From Hippasteria phrygiana (Eukaryota > Echinodermata > Asteroidea > Valvatida > Goniasteridae), in NCBI GenBank assembly GCA_037893225.1, contig JAZGUH010000058.1, positions 1,054,001-1,118,000 on the forward strand: 64,000 nt of DNA, in the 5' to 3' direction. The notes under the pieces were generated by a model. The model was not told the DNA's origin. It was given only the letters and a program-made list of their open reading frames with translations, and ran no database searches. Positions 22,851-34,534 of this stretch are shown here, piece by piece (the stretch's first letter is position 1; each line of letters begins with the position of its first letter). Made by a program: the position numbers and the translations under genes.

Positions 22851-23601
22851 GAAATGAAAAAAAAAAAAATAAAAAAAAATAAAAAACAGGAATTGATTTT
22901 AAAAAGCCTAATGCCTATAAATAACATGCCATGATCATCTGGTGGCATTTATAACTCAATGAAAGTAGCTGGAGAACAATTTTAGATATTCAAAGTTTCA
23001 ACTGGCTTGCTTTTAATGGGTATTTCTTGACGGTGAGTGGGTTCTTTTTCATCACACTCAGTCCACTAGTAATGATTATTACATACTCAGTCACTTTTTA
23101 TACATTAAAAATTAGCTGTAGTATCCTGTACTTCATTTAATATTACCATCAAAGTAGTAATATAAGAGATATTTTAATCTTAATCAGAATAAATAAATAA
23201 GGTAGCCTACTATTTTTTTACGTTTTAAGTTAGGCCTACTTCGACTTCATGTAGGCCCCTACAGCATCAAGCCTAGGCTAGGACATGGGAGTTTAACACA
23301 GGACGGTGCTGGCCTAAGATTGCCCCAGAAATTGTGACTTTTCCACCAGAAACTTGACACTTTGTGATGAAAATGTATAGAATATGTTTTAGAAACGATA
23401 ATGAATAAATTATATAAGACGTATCTTGCACAAATAAACAGCTCGACACGATGAACATGCATGTACAGACTTCCGGTTACTTGAGCGCGCGGTAACTTTG
23501 GTAGCTAGGCTTTTGATTATCTCCCAAAGCAAATCTCGCGCATGCGCAGTTGGAATCAGCAACAGAGGGAGCAATTACAGGTGATCATTGATTTCCGTTA
23601 T
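22851..23601. other. no gene recognised
   Basis: A-rich run near 22857-22888, otherwise unremarkable intergenic sequence. Confidence 0.4.
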
Positions 23602-25476
23602 TGGGTGCGTTCCAGTAGCAACCTCGTTCCCATGGTGTCGAGCAGCGCCCTCACCGACACCACAGCTGCTCTCTCACCCTGGGGCGTGTTTTCGCGACTG
23701 TGACCAGAAACATGTTTCCCCTTTGGTCATTGGTTGGGCGTTTTGGCGTCTTCGGTCATGGTTGCGTGACGTCATTGTTTCAACCAAACGAGAACCGAAT
23801 GTTGGAGCCCTGAAACGTAAGCAGACGATATTTTTTTATTCGTCCCAAAAATTAGTGAATTATGTACGAGAGCCACCATGGCACAGCCCGTCGTGTGTAA
23901 AGCATGGTAATCGTCTAACCGACGTCTTTTTCTTTTCAACCATTCCTCTTCTTCGACGTCATTCACCAGATACTCAAACTCTTGCACAACTAGTCTCGCT
24001 CCTCCGACATGTTTGTTTACAAAATCGGTCAATGACAGTTTCTGGTTCCGGTTCTGCGTTTTCTCGCGCCTGCGTAAACATGTTCCTGGTTATCGTTTTG
24101 ACGTCACAAACATGTTTCAGGTTGTGGGTCGCGAAAACACGCCCCTGGTATGGGATCATTTATATGTCCAAGATTTTTTGACACGCATGCAAATTAGCCT
24201 CCCTTTGAGCGATGTAGTAGTCTGATGGCAATACTTAAACTTTACATCTTCGTCGCATTCACAGCATAGGCTCTCTGGTACTAGATTGATTAGCTTGATT
24301 GTAAAATCGTGCAAAAAGGCCGCAAACTACGTGCAGTTCATGGGTTCTCAGAATGGTTGACATGGTTGAGCATCAACGAAGCGTCATTTTTCTCAAAATT
24401 AAAAGGACAAAAACAAATTTACATACCCTTGTGATACCACATTACCAGTTTTCCTTGTGGTGTTTCCATACGTGGCACACACTCGCCGGCAAATTAGGCT
24501 TCGGACTTCCTTTTGATAAAGCCTAAGGACAGGCTTTCGGGGCAACAGGCCTCGGACTGCGGCTTGGCGGGCGGCGTTGCTGTTGGTATTGACAGGACCA
24601 AAAACCGTCGTTTCGCAGCTGGAGCACTCTCACCAGGAGATCTTAGGAATTATTTGCTACAACCACTGCTGCTACATATGCACGCCAGTTTAGCGACGGT
24701 TGACCCGTGCATCCTCCACCGTTTTATGGACCTTCGTTCCGCAACTTCGACATATTGTGTCACTCAGTGTGAAAGCTATGGTGAAAGCAATTGCGGAAAA
24801 CTTTTTTTGTCCACTGACTCTCCAGATGTGCGTGCCAATTGTCGCTTTTGCAAAACACAAGATGCAAGTATCATATTTGACGGGTGTATATTTTTTTAGG
24901 GGCTAGGCGTCGCCATTGCAGACATTTCAGAGAATATATACTACAGAAAAGTTACTAACGTTAACAAATACCAACAAAAGTTTCACTTTTGGCGCGCCGC
25001 GCCGGCAAACTTTCATCAAGAAATACAGTGGAATCACCAACTGTATGCTAATAAGATAATGCTGTATTTTCACTATCCAGTCAGGGCACGAGTATAAAGG
25101 AGTTCCCATCCCAGGGCTTACTATTGGAAACGAGGTTGAAAATAAAGGAAGTTATGGGAACGAGGTTGGGGTCTGTGGTGGCTGACCCCACGGACGTATA
25201 TACGTCCGTGGCTGACTAGACTTGGTTCCAAGTCTGTGATCGTGGTTTTTGTCGGCCTGATAGCCAATACAATCACAGAATAGTGCCGGAAATAGCGCCC
25301 TCTTGCGTCCTCTTGTGAGTTAACCTTGGATCACGATCACATCGCGAGCCGCGATCTCGGACTTGAAATTAAGTCTAGTGGCTGACCCGAGTGAGCCCCC
25401 GGGTATGACGTCAGACCTAATCGAACGGCACGGGGCTAACCCGAGTCGACCCGGGTGAGCTACTCGAACGCACCCA
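23602..25476. mobile_element. 1.9-kb TIR element, unclassified
   Basis: TGGGTGCGTTCCAGTAGC at the left faces the inverse of TGGGTGCGTTCGAGTAGC at the right. Inside are a second inverted pair (GGGGCGTGTTTTCGCGAC at 23683 and its mirror near 24130) and a perfect 24-bp palindrome at 25188-25211. The 128-codon ORF at 24513-24899 has no family I recognise. Confidence 0.6.
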
Positions 25477-25611
25477 TTAATGTAGATCAATGCAGGTGGT
25501 CACCATCACGTATTTATGGCGCGCTCGGTGCGTTTTGTGTCCGCAGCGTTTTAGGCCTATGGTAAAACTATAGGCAAAATACGCAACGGACACAAAACGG
25601 TCCATAAACAA

Positions 25612-25763
25612 ATTGGAGGATTACCAATCGTGTACACTACCTTTAAAGGGCCGGTCACACTGGCCACGGTATCGTCGTCGTTTATATATCGTGGCCAGTG
25701 TGACCGGCCCTTAAGGCCGTGTCCGAATTACTTGGCTGCGGGCCTGCGGCTTGAAATTTAAAT
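25612..25763. repeat. family A end fragment plus tiny TTAA hairpin element
   Basis: 25612-25640 is an inverted end of MITE family A. 25647-25710 is a 64-bp element made of two arms of AGGGCCGGTCACACTGG type, with TTAA on both sides (25643-25646 and 25711-25714). Confidence 0.6.
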
Positions 25764-26261
25764 GTAGTGTACACGATTGGTAATCCTCCAATTTATTTTA
25801 CTGAATTATTACGAAATACCTGACTAGACTGTAAGTTAATAGTATAGTGTCAATCATCCTGTGAAATGATGGCACCAGATGTGCTGTCGTTGTCAAGAAA
25901 AGGGGAAATGTATATCGTTTTCCAATGATTTCCAGCTGGAAATCGTTGGAAAACTGCTCTGTAGCTTATAGTCAAGGCGCGCGTGGCTACCCGGCCGGTG
26001 GCGATATGGCGCGCCCCGGACATGCTGGCAAAAAATTCGGGGCACGTCATGCGTCCAGGTAGCCACGCGCGCCTTGACTAAAGGCTATAGGGCGCCCGAC
26101 GGTTGAAAACGAGCGCCGTTTTTATCTCGTTTTTTTTTCGCCATCCAATTTCAACAACGCAAAACTTTGAACAGGTCAGTGAAACGATATTTCCTATAAA
26201 ATACTAACCCCAAATCCGCCCATTTCTGAAAATTGCAACAATAACCAATCATGTCCACTAC
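25764..26261 (+). repeat. MITE family A, copy 3
   Basis: Starts GTAGTGTACACGATTGGT and ends ACCAATCATGTCCACTAC. Same length class as copy 2. Together with the inverted fragment at 25612 it could fold into a long hairpin. Confidence 0.8.
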
Positions 26262-26276
26262 GTTTAATTACACATG

Positions 26277-26548
26277 TCTATGGTAGTGGCTGCAGCTACG
26301 TCACATATATTTGTGTGTATAACAAGCGGTGGCCAACTTAAAGGGACACATTGCTTTGGATTTTGCGATTTGGGCTATAAAACTGAAATGGATATGGTTG
26401 GTTACGCAACCGACAATTTGCTTTTAATGAATTGTCATGAAATCAATGTAATATCTCATATAAATAACTACCAGGACCAGCTTTTGTGCATCGAAAAACA
26501 GTTATAACACAGTTCCCTCACCCTAACCAAAAGTAAATTAGTCTTCCC
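26277..26548 (+). repeat. fragment of MITE family B and neighbouring repeat
   Basis: AGGGACACATTGCTTTGG to GGATATGGTT (26341-26399) is the left end of family B (see 30781-31360), truncated. TCTATGGTAGTGGCTGCAGC just before it recurs inverted near 51370. Confidence 0.65.
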
Positions 26549-28138
26549 CAGTGTTGTAGTCGAGTACTTTTTTCCGAGTACCGAGTACTGCCGAGTACTT
26601 GGATTGCCGAGTACCATTCAAGTCCGAGTACTTTGCCAACCGAGTAGTAGTACAGGTCTCCGAGTCCGAGTACTTGTATTTCCGAGTACGAGTCCGAGTA
26701 CATTGGGATTGAAGTAAGGATGGGATGTTTACACGTTTAAACGGAAACAAAATGCAAATCCGTTTAGAAATGTTCCCAAACGTTTAAACGGAACTCAAAT
26801 TTAAAAAATGGGACCTTGTATTTACGCAATCTACCTTCAAGTTATATTTACAAAGAATCTACGATCTTTGAAAACGTGGATGTTAAATAAATTTTCCAAA
26901 CTTGTGTCTTTGTCATTATTTTAGTCAGTAATATGCAAGTTTCCAACACAAAAACACTCTCTCCTTCATGGGAAAAAAATGCCACTTCCCGACGTGACAT
27001 CACTGACTGCGCGACGGTCAACGTTAAACCGCCATCTTGAATTGCATTATGTATTCATGAGTCATGAATGCATTAAGTTGGTATTTAAGCCAATAGGGGG
27101 AAAAGGCGTGCTGTGTTTCGGGTCGTATTATGAATATTTAAAAGGCAATCGCCATGACCATTCATAAATATTGAAACTAGAATCTCCTGGCCTTATAAGA
27201 GTGGGTAATTCAAATTTGAACGCCCGTATCAGAAAGCGAATGCCACTCAAAAGTGAGATCAACGATCACCAAAAAGGGATGATCCAAGCCTGGCATCAAC
27301 ATAGGGAGGGGGAATTCCTACCGCGATATTGCCCGGAGGCTTGGGATTTTGGAGGGTACCGTGAGGTACAATTTGCGGAAATTGCAAGATAATAATTCTA
27401 TGGAAAACAGGCAAGATCTGAAGACCACCTCCTGCGGAGTTCGCGCCGAAACTTCGCACGAAACCATCGAACGACCATTTTGAGAACACCTCGGCGTTTC
27501 ATATATGATTAGGTTCACGGCTAGAAGATATTTGTCCGGTTCGCTCGTGGCCCCCGCCTTGCAAACAGGACGCTGGCAAGGGCTGATCTCTTTGAGCTCT
27601 CATTGGACAGATTTTGCATGACCTGTGACGTAGCATGCAGCGCACAAACTCGATTGCTACAGCTGTTTATCATGTAGCGCGCGCTGGCTGCATGCGAAGG
27701 TCATGATAAAGTTACCCATAATGCCATCCGTACTTCCTTCACAAGATTATGTGAAGCGACATCAGCCCTTCCCATGCCCAGCGCCCTGTTTGCAGGGCGG
27801 GGGTACAAGCGAATTTGTCCGGACGGTATGCAGAGGAAGTCGATTTCTCCGCAATCAACCATTTGAAAGTAGGCCCTATAGATAAAATAATCAGTGACGT
27901 CGTGGTATATAAAGTCAAGCCATACGTTTTTTTAATCGAGTATTGCTATTCGGGTACGAGTACCTTGATGATCGAGTACAATTTCGACACGTCGAGTTCA
28001 AGTACTTTGCTGCCAGAGTACGAGTACCGTCAGTTGGAGTACGAGTACTTTGACATTCGAGTACGAGTACGAGTACTCTAAAAACGGTACTCGAGTTGTA
28101 CTCGAGTACGAGTACCGAGTACGAGTACTAAAACACTG
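26549..28138. mobile_element. hAT-like element with GAGTAC-rich ends
   Basis: CAGTGTTGTAGTCGAGTAC at the left and the inverse of CAGTGTTTTAGTACTCG at the right are hAT-type ends. Each subterminal region has about ten spaced GAGTAC words, probable transposase-binding repeats. The eight bases outside are GTCTTCCC and GTCTAATT, so any duplication is half eroded. No transposase ORF remains. Confidence 0.65.
27535..27822. repeat. fold-back inside the hAT-like element
   Basis: CCGGTTCGCTCGTGGCCCCC plus GCAAACAGGACGC faces an inverted copy at 27762-27822. The arms are about 50 bp and diverged. Confidence 0.6.
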
Positions 28139-28896
28139 GTCTAATTCCCAGCGCCACCGCCAGTCAACTCCGGCCTATTTTTAGCCCGCAACAAAAATAC
28201 TGCTTTATAAACTGGCAGTGTACACCGGAAACGTACAGGTGTACTTGTATCAATTTCACCCGCTTGCTGTCCAAAATCGCTCTTGTACTGGAGGTAAACA
28301 AAAGAAAAAAAATATATACGTCTTGTATAGCAACTGCCTCTTGTTCAAACACATATTTTTGTGAAAAGCGTATCTCAATAAACCACTCATGAAACGTCAA
28401 GAGCAAACTATGCAAAAAATAGTGTATCAGGATTCCTTTTTTGGTTCATGTCATCATTGACTGCTGTTTTGGTTCAAAATATATCACTGTTCAATCATTT
28501 TCAGGTCCGTTAATAAAAATGTTTGCATTTTTTTTCTGTCAACATTTTGTGATTTATTTCAGTCTTTGGATGCAACATGCGAGTCGTACTACTACAGCAG
28601 GTGTACTGTGACGTTTAATGATGCTAGAATAGGGTAGTCTGAGAAGTCAAAAAGAGATATGGAATGCGTATGCGTACAGGGGGGGGGGGGGGGGGGGGGG
28701 GGTTGGAGCCACTGCGTATGCCATGCGTACAGGGGAAGAGAGGGGGTCAACAAAGTCGGCATTTCGTGCGTACGTACTTTATGGACGGCCCCTATATGAA
28801 TTTTGTGTAGTAATTTTTGTTTGTCTCAGATTTTGCGCGTTCCACGTGGAATTGATGTGATTTAAATTCGATTCGACCGCGATAGGTCAATTAGCA
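28139..28896. other. no gene recognised
   Basis: Contains a G run of more than 20 bases near 28680. I see no exon. Confidence 0.4.
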
Positions 28897-29047
28897 GAGT
28901 TGTAGTCGAGTCCCTGCAAGTCCTTTCGCAAGTCCAGTCAGATTTCCTTTCATAAAGCAGGTCACAAGTAAACTGAATGAACAATGACAAAGGAATGCCT
29001 TTGTCAAAGCTCATTTGAATAGCTTGTGATTGGGATTAGGACTGGAG
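28897..29047 (-). repeat. dispersed repeat, partner of 1261-1449
   Basis: Reverse complement of the earlier copy, with fewer internal tandem units. Confidence 0.7.
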
Positions 29048-29258
29048 GGCTTGTGATGGACTTGCAGGGACTTGCAGGGACTTGCGATGGACTCGACTAC
29101 ATTCATGGTAATTAGGGGCAACGGGCGTAATAAACATCTTAATTTTTTCTGCACGCAGCTGAAGTAAAATCCCCCGTACCGCTTGTCTTTTTGGCGGCGA
29201 CTTCCATAGTTCAGGAAACATGAAGCCGAGTTAAAAACTGAACTTTACATTAAAAAAA

Positions 29259-29313
29259 GAAATCGCCTAAAAAGGTAACTGCACAATGTGCAGTTACCTT
29301 TTTAGGCGATTTC
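29259..29313. repeat. perfect 27-bp inverted repeat, 1-base loop
   Basis: GAAATCGCCTAAAAAGG and the following ten bases are mirrored exactly about the A at 29286. Confidence 0.9.
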
Positions 29314-29502
29314 CTGACGAGCCTTGCAATAAAAAGTTTCATCACCTTGGTCCCAAAAATGATTTTAATCACTATCGCACCTAATACGGGTGCACATTTT
29401 TAACCCTGTTCACGTGACTATGGCGGTGCCCAGGCAAAACGCGCGTATCATACGCGTTGCCGATCTAGTTATTTATTCTTTTGATATCTACGGGGTCTGG
29501 GG

Positions 29503-29564
29503 TGCGTTCCACTCACGCGAACGTTGCCAACGTCGGCCAGCGTTGTTCGCGTGAGTGGAACGCA
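29503..29564. repeat. 62-bp hairpin
   Basis: TGCGTTCCACTCACGCGAACG faces its near-exact inverse around a short GC-rich loop. It may be an end or remnant of a MITE. Confidence 0.7.
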
Positions 29565-29657
29565 ATGTGCGCCAATTATGTTGGCGAACGTTACGTTAGC
29601 GCAAACGGCGAACGATATCCGAAGCTGTTCGCTGCTGGCCGGTGACGTATTTTAAAG

Positions 29658-29668
29658 ATGGCGGAGAG
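29658..29668 (+). CDS. possible start exon (ATGGCGGAGAG then donor)
   Basis: AAAGATGGCGGAG has the YY1/TISU-like start context and is followed at once by GTAAGC, a good donor. I find no second exon, so this is only a candidate. Confidence 0.2.
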
Positions 29669-30257
29669 GTAAGCAGACGTCAGTTTTTTAAAATCTTGTC
29701 ATGGAAATGATTTACGTTTCATACTTTTCGTTAAAGGTAAATTCCCAATAATCTGATATATTTCTGGGGACGACGAGTCACGGGGAACTGACATCAATTC
29801 TTCTGAAATCTGTGCAGCCGCCAAACAAACGATGTCATTGTCACTGGGCGCCGCCATTTTGACAACGTAATTTATGGAATTTCGCTCACACCCCGTTTTT
29901 CAACTTGTCTGAGTATCAGACGTTGCATGCATTGCATGCATATCAACGTCTGATATATGCGGACATGCTAATTTATGCGACCCCGCGCGCCAGCCAATCG
30001 GAGTGGACTTTGCAACTTGTGACGTCATTTCGATCAGAAATGTCGACGAAGGTACTGATTGGTTGGTAGGTGTCAGCTGACTCCATTTCTCAGCATTCAT
30101 CACGGCGCGTATGCAGCAATGCCATAGCAACAAAATAATTCAAATGCCGCTGTGCGCGCGCGTGCTTCCCCAGCACGCGCACGCGGTACGTACAGTACAA
30201 CTGCAACATGATTCCGTGCGCGTGCAGAAATGTTTACATTTCTCAAAGACATGCATA

Positions 30258-30305
30258 TCTGGGGCGCGTCACGTCACTTGTCTGGGTAGCAACGCGCGCC
30301 TGTCT
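30258..30305 (+). repeat. central fragment of MITE family A
   Basis: TCTGGGGCGCGTCACG and GGGTAGCAACGCGCGCCT match the GC-rich middle of family A without its ends. Confidence 0.55.
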
Positions 30306-30639
30306 GATCAGCGGCTTACCGAAGGTCCAAAAAACGAACAGGCTGATTGGTCAAAATCTAGAGGTCAGGAGGCGGATGTCTTGCATAATTAATCGCCGGA
30401 TCTGCACACATATTATAGACGCTCGTCGCGTTGTACGAGCGGCTATTCCATAGACTATTTTTCAACTGGCGCCAACTAAAAACGTAGGCGAACGTTCGCG
30501 CAGTTTGCGTCCAGGAACGCGTGTTTGTTTCACCATAGAGCAAGGAATTCTATGGTTTCACGCAGATCCGGAGCGCGATCAGTGATCCGGAGCGTCAAAA
30601 GCTGCTCCGGATCACGTTTTGAGTGATCCTGCTCGTGAG

Positions 30640-31559
30640 GTGGGTTCGCAAGATCCAAGATGGCGACGTGCGAGACGGACAGAGAAAAGTGACGGTATTT
30701 TTTCGTAGATTTGAAGCAATTAACGAGCTATTGTGACAGTATTTACTCATAATTCTTTTACAGTGTATTTTTGTTATTAAAGGGACACATTGCTTTGGAT
30801 TTTGCGATTTGGGTTATAAAACTGAAATGGATATGGTTCGGAAGCTTCTTTAAAAGTAGAATATAAAGATTCACATAACTATCCCTTCAAATTGCGTGGT
30901 TTTTGTTTAATTTCGTGACAAATAACGGTCCGCCATTTTGTAGAACCACATTTTTGACTCCACAAAATGGCGGACCGTGTTCACCAGTCGTATTTCCAGT
31001 CGCAGCTGGTTGAAGTACGTTCTGTTGATCCATTTTGATGTACTGTGGCACGGCGCGCAGCACTGGCGATATGTTTTGCAAGGTAGAGAATGGTACCTGG
31101 CGATCATCTGATAGGTTTACAAGGCCACTGGCTGCGGCGCCAGCTCAAAGATTCTTGCAGCGTATTTTGCGCATTATTTAGACGGTGGTATTTACTACTG
31201 GAAATAAGTCTATGTTTCGCGAATCAGATTTTTGTTTTGTAATCACTACTCACTAATTACAACACATTATACGTGTTTTTTTGCATGAACAACTCTTATA
31301 AAAGATAAGGAACATTTCCAAACGGCAAAATTTCATGACATTTGAGGGCAATGTGTCCCTTTAAAGCTATGTACGATTTATTTACTTTTCTGGAAATACT
31401 AGATAGTTTATCATAAAAATAGCCCTGCAGAATCTGAAGCAGACGACATTGTCGTGTAATACAAATTCTCCCAGCATGCAACATGTAGCGAGAGGGATTC
31501 GCGATCCTGGTTGTTTTCGTTCGGCTCTGGATCACCTCCCGATCTGTGTGAAACAAACA
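30640..31559 (+). repeat. dispersed element D-host, copy A (interrupted)
   Basis: This matches 32129-32405 in inverse orientation. It is interrupted by a family B element at 30781-31360. It ends GATCTGTGTGAAACAAACAG, a terminus shared with other D-type ends at 31560, 31700, 32140 and 34600. Confidence 0.75.
30781..31360 (+). mobile_element. MITE family B, copy 1, with TTAA duplication
   Basis: AGGGACACATTGCTTTGG at the left and the inverse of AGGGACACATTGCCCTC at the right, with TTAA on each side (30777-30780, 31361-31364). The uninterrupted target survives in the inverted copy near 32249-32259 (AGCTTTAATAACA), with a single TTAA. Two inverted GTCCGCCATTTTG words lie inside. No ORF. Confidence 0.9.
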
Positions 31560-31700
31560 GGCCCTTTGTTTCACACGAATCCGGATCGCGATCAGTGATC
31601 CAGCCGCTGGTTCGCTCCATCAATTAGGCGGAATCTGGTGTGTGAACCAAAGTAAAGATCACTGATCGCGATCCGGATTCGTGTGAAACAAACGGGCCCT
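31560..31700. repeat. 141-bp MITE, family D
   Basis: GGCCCTTTGTTTCACACG at the left faces the inverse of GGGCCCGTTTGTTTCACACG at the right. Arms of about 42 bp share CGGATCGCGATCAGTGATC. Confidence 0.8.
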
Positions 31701-32128
31701 ATTGGTGGCACCCACTGATCTCTATATAAAAATCTGGATTGCGCTTTGGATCTTATGGACGTTCAAGTTGTAGACGCGTCCGCCACCTTACCACTCCATC
31801 CATAGCCGTATCCCTAAACGTAACGCGAAGGTATGTAGGCCTACATGTACGTATTCACATGCACACGTACACAGGCAGGCAGGCGCGCGCTATGGCTAGG
31901 ACTAGAGGCGTCACAGGGCCTGGGCCCAATTTCATGGCTCTGCTAACCACAGCTTTGCGCGCTTACGATCACCATTTTGCGCTAACAGCGCTAGCGGAAA
32001 AATTCGGCGCTAACCCTGTAAGCACAGAATCATTAGTTACGGGATGTACGCATGCTCAGGAGCCAAAATTCCCCGCTAACACGTGAAATACGCTTGCCGT
32101 AACCACAAAATTTTTCTGCTACAGTAAG
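31701..32128. other. no gene recognised
   Basis: A 115-codon plus-strand ORF (31739-32086) has no family resemblance and overlaps GC-rich repeat words. Confidence 0.3.
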
Positions 32129-32405
32129 CGGGGATTTGTTTGTTTCACACAGATCGGGAGGTGATCCAGAGCCGAACGAAAACACAGGATCGCGAATTCC
32201 TCTCGCTATATGTTGCATATCTAGTATTTCCAGAAAAGTAAATAAATCGTACATAGCTTTAATAACAAAAATACACTGTAAAAGAATTATGAGTAAATAC
32301 TGTCACAATAGCTCGTTAAATGCTTCAAATCTACGAAAAAATACCGTCACTTTTCTCTGTCCGTCTCGCACGTCGCCATCTTGGATCTTTCGAACCCACC
32401 TCGCG
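32129..32405 (-). repeat. dispersed element D-host, copy B (uninterrupted)
   Basis: Inverse of 30640-31559 without the family B insertion and with about 80 bp missing near 32220. It preserves the pre-insertion TTAA site. Confidence 0.75.
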
Positions 32406-32409
32406 AGCA

Positions 32410-32593
32410 GGGGTGCGTTTTGGCGGTCATAACCGAAAACTGGTTCTGTTGTTTCTCTTTGTTTAATCACTTTGGAGATTTCATTATAATGCGTAATTTT
32501 CACCTATTTCAAATTCCCAAAGAAATTCACCGACAAGAAGCAACCGAACCAATTCTTGGTTTATGGCTGTTTGTGACCGCCAAAACGCACCCC
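32410..32593 (+). repeat. MITE family C, copy 1
   Basis: GGGGTGCGTTTTGGCGGTC at one end and its inverse at the other. The interior is non-coding. Copies 2 (32652-32843, inverted) and 3 (34231-34411, right end eroded) are close in sequence. Confidence 0.85.
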
Positions 32594-32651
32594 AGGACGG
32601 CGTTTAGACGCGGTGTCCTATCCAGTCTATGTAATGGAGATCAATGTCCCA

Positions 32652-32843
32652 GGGGTGCGTTTTGGCGGTCACAAACAGCCATAAACCAAGAATTGGTTCG
32701 GTTGCTTCTTGTCGGTGAATTTATTTGGGAATTTGAAATAGGTGAAAATTACGCATTATAATGAAATCCCCAAATCTCCAAAGTGATTAAACAAAGAGAA
32801 ACAACAGAACCAGTTTTCGGTTATGACCGCCAAAACGCACCCC
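32652..32843 (-). repeat. MITE family C, copy 2
   Basis: An inverted near-copy of 32410-32593. The two are separated by 58 bp, and the separating sequence resembles 34497-34545. Confidence 0.85.
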
Positions 32844-33142
32844 TGAGTGCGCGTTTTAAACGAGGGTAAAGAACGAACGTGACGCGACTGCGTTGTAATT
32901 GTGTGTACTTTCAAACGGAGTTTTTGAAAAGCTGGGAAGACTTTTTTTTCTTTAATTCTTCATTTTCGTGGGAAAAAATGGATTTCGCAACCGAATTGGT
33001 CAAAATAGAAAAGAACAATGGTTAACGTGTGCGCAGCAGTGAATTGACCGGAGATCGAGAAGGATGGAAACTTGAGTCGGGAAAAAGGAATATCCATTCA
33101 GAAGTAAGCTGATGATTATTATTTAACGGTGCGTCTATAACT
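32844..33142. other. no gene recognised
   Basis: Unique-looking sequence with a T-rich patch near 32941; no exon seen. Confidence 0.35.
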
Positions 33143-33252
33143 TTGATATCAATATAGCCCAGGTTGGACTCCACAGTATCTCCATTACATTGCGCTACTA
33201 CGGATGGTCAATGCAATGAAGTAAGGACGTCCAACCTGGGCTAATATCAATG
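33143..33252. repeat. 110-bp inverted-repeat MITE
   Basis: TTGATATCAATATAGCCC plus AGGTTGGAC at the left is mirrored by GTCCAACCTGGGCTAATATC at the right. Confidence 0.7.
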
Positions 33253-33436
33253 TACATGTATAACGTTACAACTAAAGAAAAGTTAATGCACAGAAACGAA
33301 ACTTCTATAATAGGCCTAACACATTTAAAAAATAAAGAAATTTATACGAGGGGTCGCTTATAACATACTTATCAGCATCCTTTATAGGATAGGCCTGGGA
33401 ACTACGATAGCTGTGCATGTGTGGGTGGTGGGTGTG

Positions 33437-33550
33437 TACCAACCTCGTTACCATGGGTACGATCCTGCGGCGCCATGTTTTACCACCATGCCTTGCGCGA
33501 TCTTAAGTGAAGGAACGCACACGCGCCCATGGAGTCGAGGATGGGTGTGT
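33437..33550 (+). repeat. dispersed repeat G, intact copy
   Basis: Runs from CAACCTCGTTACCATGGG through GCGCGATCTTAAGTGAAGG to GGAGTCGAGGATGGG. The other copy is split at the TTAA by the element at 34909-35684. Confidence 0.7.
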
Positions 33551-34230
33551 ACTGATACCGGCAATAGTGGACTAGGGACACAAGAGTCAGTGCGTAGACA
33601 AAGGGTCCACGATTGACCGAACGTCCACGATTGAAAATCGTGTACAAAACATATGGGAGGCCTTCCGAAAAAGTTGAAGTATAAACAAAAGAGGAACAAT
33701 GGGAGGTCCGCGATTGCAGGTGTGTGTGGGGGTGGGGGTATTAAACCGTATTCCCGTTTTAACAGAAGCAATTGAGTGAGACCGAGTGAGACAAAAAAAC
33801 ATCCTGTTCAAAAATCATTACACGATGAGTCTTTTAATAAGCCTTTAGGATGAAGGATTGTTTATTAGTTTTTCATATTTCCCAGCGAGTTTTGTCTTGA
33901 CTTTTTACTTTCTAATTGTGCTCCATTTTGTAGTAAATTTGTGTTACATTTGAATGAACCTCGAACATTCTCTCTTTGTGAGTGTTCAGTTTATAAAATA
34001 ATACATGTAACATTGGGTGCTCAGAATTAAAAATACGATGTCATTTCAGAATAATATTCAATACGATTATTAATTTTGTATTATACAACTGCTCTAATGA
34101 CTTACACTTACAGGTGTGATAAAAATGAAACAACAATTCACTTTTCTTACTGATTTTTTGGGGGAGCGCTTAAACTCCCCATAACGTTATCAGGCTAAGA
34201 ATAATTGTTTCGATAATCCACTTCTCTCCA
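33551..34230. other. no gene recognised
   Basis: AT-rich sequence with short ORFs only. Confidence 0.35.
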
Positions 34231-34411
34231 GGGGCACGTTTTGGCGGTCATAACCGAAAACTGGTTCTGTTGTTTCTCTTTGTTTAATCACTTTGGAGAT
34301 TTGGGGATTTCATTATGATGCGTAATTTTCGCCTATTTCAAATTCCCAAAGAAATTCACCGACAAGAAGCAACCGAACCAATTCTTGGTTCATGGCTGTT
34401 TGTGACCGCCC
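34231..34411 (+). repeat. MITE family C, copy 3
   Basis: Left end GGGGCACGTTTTGGCGG; the right end is cut short after GTTTGTGACCGCC. Confidence 0.75.
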
Positions 34412-34534
34412 AGACTACATAAAGCGAACACACAGTGCGCGTTTAACCACCCTCTTGCGCCGCCATTGCGCGGCCGCGCATTCGTGCACAAACATGACGC
34501 GGTGTCCTGTCCAGTGTTTATAATGGAGATCAAT

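Noticed and set aside
24513..24899. 128-codon ORF
   Set aside because: No recognisable domain, located within a TIR element, no splice or start context that supports it.
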